DNA of 38,384 nucleotides from Desulfobulbaceae bacterium (GTDB lineage Bacteria; Desulfobacterota; Desulfobulbia; Desulfobulbales; VMSU01), in contig VMSU01000035.1 of assembly GCA_013792005.1 (NCBI GenBank), positions 1 to 38,384 of the forward strand, read 5' to 3'. A program made the position numbers and the translations under genes. Positions 33,328 through 38,384 of this stretch are shown here, one piece after another. Each line of letters begins with the position of its first letter. The stretch's first letter is position 1. The notes beneath the pieces were generated by a model. The model saw only the letters and a list, made by a program, of their open reading frames with translations. It had not been told where the DNA came from and did not search any database.

Positions 33328-33941
33328 CCGCGGGGAACCTTTTTGTTGTTTCTGCGCCTTCCGGGGCCGGAAAGACCACTCTTCTCAAGCCGATCCTTAA
33401 GACCTTGCCGGCCTTGTCTTTTTCTGTGTCGCACACGACGCGTAAACCGCGGGCAGGTGAAGTCGATGGCAGGGATTATTTTTTTGTTGATGCCGCTGGC
33501 TTTACTGCTCTACGTGAGGAGGGCGATTTCCTAGAATGGGCGGAGGTTCATGGCAACTGTTACGGCACCAGTCGACGGGCTGTGGAGACGCAGCTTGCGC
33601 AAGGGCAGGATATTATTCTCGATATCGATGTTCAGGGAGCCCAGCAACTCCGTGCCAGTAAAGATCTGCTCGCCACCTTTATTTTTATCGCACCGCCATC
33701 ATTGGTAGAATTGGAGCGCCGTTTGATCGGTCGGCAGACTGAAGAGGCGAGTACTATTGCTCTGCGCTTACGGAATGCCAGCACGGAGCTTCAATCCGCA
33801 GATCAATACGATTATCTTATTGTTAATAATGACCTGGAGCAGGCACGGGCCATGTTGACTAGTATCATCCTTGAAAAACGGGCCTTTGCTCGCCGTGGGT
33901 ATGACGGCAGGATGCTTGATCTCTCTCTTCTGAAGGACTAA
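33324..33941 (+). CDS. gmk: Guanylate kinase
   Basis: A 205-residue enzyme that converts GMP and ATP to GDP and ADP. The P-loop [11 protein letters not shown] is near the N-terminus. GMP-binding residues lie in [20 protein letters not shown], and the later [11 protein letters not shown] is also typical. The C-terminal [13 protein letters not shown] matches the lid and core region. It is translationally coupled to remA, and rlmB starts 2 bases after its stop. The rpoZ gene that often follows gmk is not here. Confidence 0.95.
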   Translation: MTAGNLFVVSAPSGAGKTTLLKPILKTLPALSFSVSHTTRKPRAGEVDGRDYFFVDAAGFTALREEGDFLEWAEVHGNCYGTSRRAVETQLAQGQDIILDIDVQGAQQLRASKDLLATFIFIAPPSLVELERRLIGRQTEEASTIALRLRNASTELQSADQYDYLIVNNDLEQARAMLTSIILEKRAFARRGYDGRMLDLSLLKD

Positions 33942-33943
33942 TC

Positions 33944-34738
33944 ATGGCTTCTAATAACAAAAAGAAAGTAGGACCTGCCGGATCAGGGAGAACGGGGCAA
34001 CCAGAGCGGACCGATTTGATCTGGGGCATTCATCCGGTGATGGAGCTTCTGCAGAGCGCGCCGGACAGGATTATTGAGTTGCGCATTCTGAAGGCCACTC
34101 ATACTAAGGTCAAGGATCTGGTGGAGTTGGCTGATCGGCAGGGTGTCTCGTGGCATCTTGCCGAGTCTCCCTTTTCTGGCACTCCGGAGCAGGCGACAGT
34201 GCAGGGGGTGCAGGCCCGGACAAAACCGGTGGCAACTGTAAGTATGGCCGAGGTCATTGCCGCACGCCGGGAGGGGACGGGTCCGGCCCTGGTTCTGGCC
34301 TTGGATACCATTCAGGATCCCCATAATTTTGGGGCCATGATCCGATCCGCCTCCGCTGCCGGGGCGTTGGCGATTCTTTATACCAAGGATCGCTCGGCTC
34401 CACTCTCCGGAACGGTGGCGAAGGTCTCGGTAGGCGCCATAGCCCATCTTCCTCTGTGTCCGGTGACGAATATGGCAGCGGCCTTGCAGCAGCTTAAAGA
34501 TTCCGGCTTTTGGGTCTTTGGGGCTGACGGCAGTGCAGACAAGACGATTTATGAGGTTGATTTTAGTGGTCCAGTCTGTCTGGTGATCGGGGGGGAGCGA
34601 AGCGGTATCCGGCCTCTGGTTAAAAAACAGTGCGATTTTCTCGTTTCTATTCCTATGCGTAGCGATGTTGATTCGTTAAATGCCTCTGTGGCTGCTGCGG
34701 TCATCATGTTCGAGATCGTTCGTCAGCAAGGGTCATAA
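33944..34738 (+). CDS. rlmB: 23S rRNA (guanosine-2'-O-)-methyltransferase RlmB (TrmH family)
   Basis: A 264-residue SPOUT methyltransferase, expected to methylate G2251 of 23S rRNA. The N-terminal substrate-binding domain begins at DLIWGIHPVMELL. The three family motifs are DTIQDPHNFGAMIRSA, VIGGERSGIRPLVKKQCD and SIPMRSDVDSLNASVAAAV, which form the knotted SAM site. A short basic N-terminal extension (NNKKKVGPAGS) precedes them. It is the last gene of the leuB-to-rlmB run. A TrmH-family paralogue with another target cannot be excluded. Confidence 0.9.
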   Translation: MASNNKKKVGPAGSGRTGQPERTDLIWGIHPVMELLQSAPDRIIELRILKATHTKVKDLVELADRQGVSWHLAESPFSGTPEQATVQGVQARTKPVATVSMAEVIAARREGTGPALVLALDTIQDPHNFGAMIRSASAAGALAILYTKDRSAPLSGTVAKVSVGAIAHLPLCPVTNMAAALQQLKDSGFWVFGADGSADKTIYEVDFSGPVCLVIGGERSGIRPLVKKQCDFLVSIPMRSDVDSLNASVAAAVIMFEIVRQQGS

Positions 34739-35254
34739 AACCCTGAATCCCCCCTCATTAACAACCTTTTTCCGATTTTTTGGATATTTTGGTTCTGTTT
34801 CTTGTGTGCCTGCTGGCCTCTGTCGTGACGATGGCAGGGAATGACAGGCTTTTTTCCCTTCCTGATTTTCCCCTGATTTCTTGATATTTTCTTTCCTTCT
34901 TTACTTCTTGTGAATCATTTCTATTATTGAACCTCCTACGCGGTGGTATGCGGTGGCGCTGTTTGTGGAGTGATTTTTGCACCCTGACGAGTTGGCAATG
35001 CAGGGAAGGTGGATTTTTTCATGCTGTTTTTCTCTTTGCTGTTTTCATCGATTCCAGCTTGTCCTGATGCACATCAAAAAACTGTTTATCGATTGCGCAT
35101 GACCTGCCGATAAATATACTAGGGACTATGATTAAGTTGAATCTGAAACTGGGGCCGCCGAACTATCACAGTCGGTTAGCCATCAGGACAGATGTCCCCC
35201 TGGTATAAGAAAGCGCATATCAGGTTTGTTCACTTGACTCGGGAGGGCTGAAAA
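34739..35254 (+). other. 516-base gap with a candidate promoter and structured leader
   Basis: The first 380 bases are pyrimidine-rich without a convincing gene. Near the end, TTGCGC (35093-35098) and TATACT (35115-35120), 16 bases apart, look like a sigma-70 promoter. The ~130-base leader that would follow can fold: CCGA/TCGG (35158-35161 with 35172-35175), GGAC/GTCC (35186-35189 with 35194-35197), and an enclosing GGGG/CCCC (35151-35154 with 35197-35200, partly competing). I could not match it to a known riboswitch. Confidence 0.4.
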
Positions 35255-35458
35255 ATGACTGTATGGGAATTTTCAATCCAGGGAAATGTTGTCAAGATCG
35301 GGAACAAAGAGCGCCGGAAGCTCACTTTACACGGGTGTAATGAGCCTTTTAAGGATCGTTACTGGTGTCCGAAGATGCGATGGTTTCAAAAGGAGAGCTG
35401 TCCGTTTGCCAATAAACGTGAGTGCGAAAATTTTGTCGCTATGTGTGGTTCTGTGTGA
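35255..35458 (+). CDS. Small Cys-rich protein, unknown function
   Basis: A 67-residue protein I do not recognise. GGGAGG precedes ATG, which supports translation. It contains five Cys (GCN, WCP, SCPF, ECEN, MCG) among aromatic and basic residues, suggesting a metal site or disulfides. There is no signal peptide. A reading in a second frame overlaps it (35286-35489) but has a poorer RBS and composition, so I prefer this one. It follows a candidate promoter and structured leader. Confidence 0.5.
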   Translation: MTVWEFSIQGNVVKIGNKERRKLTLHGCNEPFKDRYWCPKMRWFQKESCPFANKRECENFVAMCGSV

Positions 35459-35588
35459 ACCAGAAGAGGGCTGTCCAATAGGTCAATGACAAAAAACCGC
35501 AAACGTCATTAGTCAGCAGTGGTGATTCTGATCGTGGAAATGATACGGAATTACTCCCTGGCCACATCATTTGTGATGAGGTGAATGT

Positions 35589-36005
35589 ATGGATACCATA
35601 GATGTTGTAAGATTGTTGAGTGAGTTGGAAGGTGAGCATTGTGGTTTGAACCACGGTCCGAAGACCAAGCCGGAAGATTATCAAGCCTGTGATTATCTTG
35701 TCATCCCCTTTGGTGATGCCAGAGCGGAAATAATTATCCCGGACCGAGATTTAGTGCTCCCCGTCTGTCAGGAGTGCGCCCTTGCCTTGGTAGGCGAAGA
35801 GTGGACCTTGCTCTATTGCTTTGAGTGCAATGCGAGTCGCTGGGTCAATAGACGTATAGCCAGGAACCATTATCGGCACCACGTCCTTTGGTTGAGGGGC
35901 TGTCCCGATTGCACCAACAAGTTTGGAGGTCTCTACTTTACTGATGCTGAAAATGCTGCCGTTGATGTCGCGTTAGTTGCCCATCTCAGTCGGCAAGCGG
36001 CATGA
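35589..36005 (+). CDS. Protein with three CxxC pairs, unknown function
   Basis: A 138-residue cytosolic protein. Three CxxC pairs, CQEC, CFEC and CPDC, probably bind zinc in a ribbon-like fold. Between them lies a basic His/Arg stretch (RWVNRRIARNHYRHH) that could contact nucleic acid. The N-terminal 50 residues carry further Cys (EHCGLNHG, QACDYLV). GAGGTG precedes ATG. It follows the small Cys-rich gene by 130 bases in the same direction. No family name is offered. Confidence 0.6.
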   Translation: MDTIDVVRLLSELEGEHCGLNHGPKTKPEDYQACDYLVIPFGDARAEIIIPDRDLVLPVCQECALALVGEEWTLLYCFECNASRWVNRRIARNHYRHHVLWLRGCPDCTNKFGGLYFTDAENAAVDVALVAHLSRQAA

Positions 36006-36370
36006 GTTAAGACTTTTTATTCCATGTCGTAGATAATGAGACAGTGGCCAATCGCCAATGTCTCATTGCTGGTTTTGTTCTGCTTGACGGGCCGCTTCCA
36101 CACACCATCTCCTCCCTTTAATTGTGTACTCCCTCCATGGAGCTAGACCGCCGTATTGTCTTGCTGGTCTAGGTATCCCGCTGTTCTGTCCTGCATTCAT
36201 CGAAATCATAATTGTTTAGTGACGGGGATCTGATCATCTTTTGCAAAGATGCTTTTTCTGCTGTATAGATAACCAGTCTTTGACCTCTGCATCGAGAGCT
36301 TGGTTATAGGGCACGGCGCCTGTGTTGGAGTTGATGGTAATTTAAAATTTCCTTGAAGGAGAGACTCAGA
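36006..36370 (+). other. 365-base gap with three hairpins
   Basis: No gene seen. Three hairpins stand out. At 36035-36067, AATGAGACA-g-TGGC pairs with GCCA-a-TGTCTCATT and is followed by a T-rich stretch, the likely terminator of the preceding gene. At 36143-36172, CTAGACC pairs with GGTCTAG. At 36235-36251, CATCTTT pairs with AAAGATG and is followed by CTTTTT, a short Rho-independent type. Two stops in a row suggest an unseen short transcript between them or strict insulation of the receptor gene. Confidence 0.5.
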
Positions 36371-38384
36371 GTGAAACAGAGTGTATTGGTAATCTTTGCT
36401 GCCGTGCTGGTGGTGCTGACAGGGGGGCTTCTTCACGCTGAGGCTGCTGGCGATGAGTCGTCAGAGATGTATGACTATCTTTTGAACCTTTCGATGGATG
36501 ATCTTTCCCAGATCCCCATCCAGTCGGCAGGACTTTTTGCCATGCCGTGGGATCAGGCTCCCGGTTTGAACTATGTGGTTACCAAGGAGCAACTGGATCG
36601 TTACAATGTTCGCTCTCTTGCTGAATACCTTAATCGAATGGCCCCAGCCTTCTCTACCATAATCCATGGCACCCAGGGAACGACGGTCGGGGTCCGGGGA
36701 ATTCAGATCGACAACTCGGGCAAGACTTTGCTGCTGCGGGATAACCTCAAGATGAATAATCGCTTCTTTGTCGGTATTAATGGTTCGGAACTGTCAAGCC
36801 CGTTGCTTGGCGATATTGATCGGGTCGAGGTCGCCTCTGGTCCGGGGGCGCTGCAGCATGGATCGGGGGCCATCAACGGCTATCTTAATATGGTCAGCGC
36901 CACCGGGGAGAGTAAGGAAGGGGTCAGGATGCATACCTCATACGGCAGCGGGGACTCTCGGTTAGCCGAGGGCAGTTATGGACAGGTGGTCAGCCCCAAG
37001 GCCAACATTTTTTTCTATGCCGGCTATGACAAGAGCAATGGCGTTCGCCCCAATTACACCGTTCCCAAAGAGGAGTGGTCAACGTTAACTGGGGTGACCG
37101 GTGTGCCGTCAGATACTTTTCTCGATAACGTTAGGGTAGGCCGCACCGACGATGATTATAAGTTTTCGTTCCGGGGGCAATTAGGCAGGAAGGAAGATGG
37201 GTTTCAGCTTGATCTTAAAATTCTTCGTAGTCATAGCTCTAATGTCGACCCGGTGCTGGGGGAGTACTTGAGCCCAGGTGCCATGTGGGCGGATGAGGTG
37301 GCTCTTGCCGCGACTGCTCAAGGTGGACGATACTCTCCGTTCTACGAACAACAGGCAGATAATTTCCTGGTGTCCCCGCAGTTGCTGTTTCAGATCAATG
37401 ATCAGAATGAGGTGAAACTGACCCCTTACTATCAAACGATCAAGACCACTTCGGTGTTTAGCGATTTCCTTCGCGATGAGGCAGAGAGACTGGGGATTCC
37501 TTTGAACTCAAATCTGGGGGATCCCAGTAAGTGTCCGGCAAATAACTGTGGGTCTGAATATACATACGGTGATGAGATTCATCTTGGGACAACCTTGATC
37601 CATACCTACACCGGGGCTAGGAATCAGACCATCGCCTGGGGCGCCGAGGTGTCATCGCTGGAATTTAAAGTCTTCCCCTGGCGGTGGAATTCGATAGGTC
37701 TCTTTGTCGAAGATCAGTTAGTAATTGGCGATTTCACTGTATTGCCCGGTCTGCGCTATGACCGTACCTTCTTTGCTGACACGATTGATACAATACCTCC
37801 CTTTAATGATGGGCCTTATTCTGGACCTGAAGATGTCGATGCCCTGACAAAACGTTTGGCCCTGTCTTACAAGGTTACCCCCCAGCAGACTGCTAAACTG
37901 TCATATCAGGAGGGGTTTCGTTTTGCCGATGCTTGGCCTCAACAGTGGGGCGCGCACATAAGTTCTTCTTATATCGATAATCTACAGGTTGAGGCAGAAG
38001 ATTCAGTTAGCTACGAAGCCGATTATTCGTTACTGGGCCTTTGGAATAGGACTCTCGATGTCTCCATCGCGATGTATTATAATCAATATGACAAGCTCCA
38101 TGGACATAACCCCGATATCGGTGAGTTTGGGGCCTTTACCAATAGCGCAGAAAAACTCACCTCAGTGGGTGGTGATTTGACGCTGGAATACCATCCGGTA
38201 GTGACCTGGGAGTTAGGCGCTTCGTACAGCTTTGCTCGGCCCATTGATTCTTACGAGCGCGATATTCGGGTCGCCAATGCCGATGATACCTGGACACGCT
38301 ACCCCGTGCACATGGTCAAGTTTCATGTGGGGCATCAGTTTACAAAGGATTTGTTTGTTGGCTTCATGGGGGCTGTCGAGTCCC
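36371..38384 (+). CDS. TonB-dependent outer-membrane receptor (3' end cut by window)
   Basis: An open frame runs from GTG at 36371 to the window end with no stop (about 671 residues seen). GAAGGAGAG lies 7 bases before GTG. A signal peptide (KQSVLVIFAAVLVVLTGGL, then LHAEA) is followed by a short N-terminal stretch and a plug domain: NVRSLAEYLNRMAPAFSTI, VGVRGIQIDNSGKTLLLRD, DIDRVEVASGPGALQHGSGAINGYLNMVS. Barrel strands follow. These receptors import iron chelates, cobalamin or other scarce ligands using TonB energy. No substrate can be named. No Fur box was found just upstream. Confidence 0.88.
   Translation, partial: MKQSVLVIFAAVLVVLTGGLLHAEAAGDESSEMYDYLLNLSMDDLSQIPIQSAGLFAMPWDQAPGLNYVVTKEQLDRYNVRSLAEYLNRMAPAFSTIIHGTQGTTVGVRGIQIDNSGKTLLLRDNLKMNNRFFVGINGSELSSPLLGDIDRVEVASGPGALQHGSGAINGYLNMVSATGESKEGVRMHTSYGSGDSRLAEGSYGQVVSPKANIFFYAGYDKSNGVRPNYTVPKEEWSTLTGVTGVPSDTFLDNVRVGRTDDDYKFSFRGQLGRKEDGFQLDLKILRSHSSNVDPVLGEYLSPGAMWADEVALAATAQGGRYSPFYEQQADNFLVSPQLLFQINDQNEVKLTPYYQTIKTTSVFSDFLRDEAERLGIPLNSNLGDPSKCPANNCGSEYTYGDEIHLGTTLIHTYTGARNQTIAWGAEVSSLEFKVFPWRWNSIGLFVEDQLVIGDFTVLPGLRYDRTFFADTIDTIPPFNDGPYSGPEDVDALTKRLALSYKVTPQQTAKLSYQEGFRFADAWPQQWGAHISSSYIDNLQVEAEDSVSYEADYSLLGLWNRTLDVSIAMYYNQYDKLHGHNPDIGEFGAFTNSAEKLTSVGGDLTLEYHPVVTWELGASYSFARPIDSYERDIRVANADDTWTRYPVHMVKFHVGHQFTKDLFVGFMGAVES

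Overview
The window reads as a chromosomal segment of a Gram-negative, cytochrome-rich anaerobe. It is most likely a member of the Desulfobacterota (order Desulfobulbales or a relative). This placement is inferred from gene content, not from a marker-gene tree. The clues are a giant multihaem cytochrome carrying a Geobacter-type CxxxxCH...CxxCH pair, a PEP-CTERM protein, a yicC-remA-gmk cluster, a Feo/Fur iron operon with a LbtU-like porin, LPS-heptose genes, and an SPL-type radical SAM enzyme with no sign of sporulation genes.

Layout. 1-3.3 kb: topoisomerase IV subunit A, a nested inverted-repeat element, a 65-residue orphan and a nitroreductase. 3.5-7.4 kb: a membrane GGDEF-EAL protein and an M48 lipoprotein protease with TPRs. 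7.5-13.8 kb (minus strand): a metal-homeostasis block of fur, feoA, feoB, a Cys-rich mini-protein, an LbtU-like porin, a dihaem cytochrome and a DmeF-type metal exporter. Fur-box palindromes lie in front of fur and feoA. 14-17.5 kb: a small unknown protein, the ABC-F ATPase Uup and an SPL-family radical SAM protein.

17.9-27.0 kb is the highlight: one uninterrupted 3020-codon gene. It encodes a signal peptide, about 25 haem-type motifs, seven copies of a ~110-residue domain with an EF-hand-like loop, and two right-handed beta-helix blocks. Just beyond it lies a decayed copy of the 3' end of the SPL gene. The giant gene is therefore bracketed by an intact SPL gene and an SPL remnant, which suggests it arrived or was rearranged within a duplicated SPL locus.

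27.7-34.7 kb: a PEP-CTERM surface protein with a possible sigma-54 site, then leuB, a GT9-like glycosyltransferase, hldA/rfaE1, yicC, remA (DUF370), gmk and rlmB, packed with overlaps or short gaps. 34.7-38.4 kb: a looser region with two small Cys-rich proteins, several hairpins, and a TonB-dependent receptor cut off by the window end.

How the genes may work together (inference): the giant cytochrome, PEP-CTERM protein, c-di-GMP enzyme, RemA homologue and LPS-heptose genes all point to a cell-surface or biofilm lifestyle with extracellular redox chemistry. The iron block would supply Fe(II) for the heavy haem demand. No rRNA, tRNA, CRISPR array, insertion sequence or replication origin was recognised.
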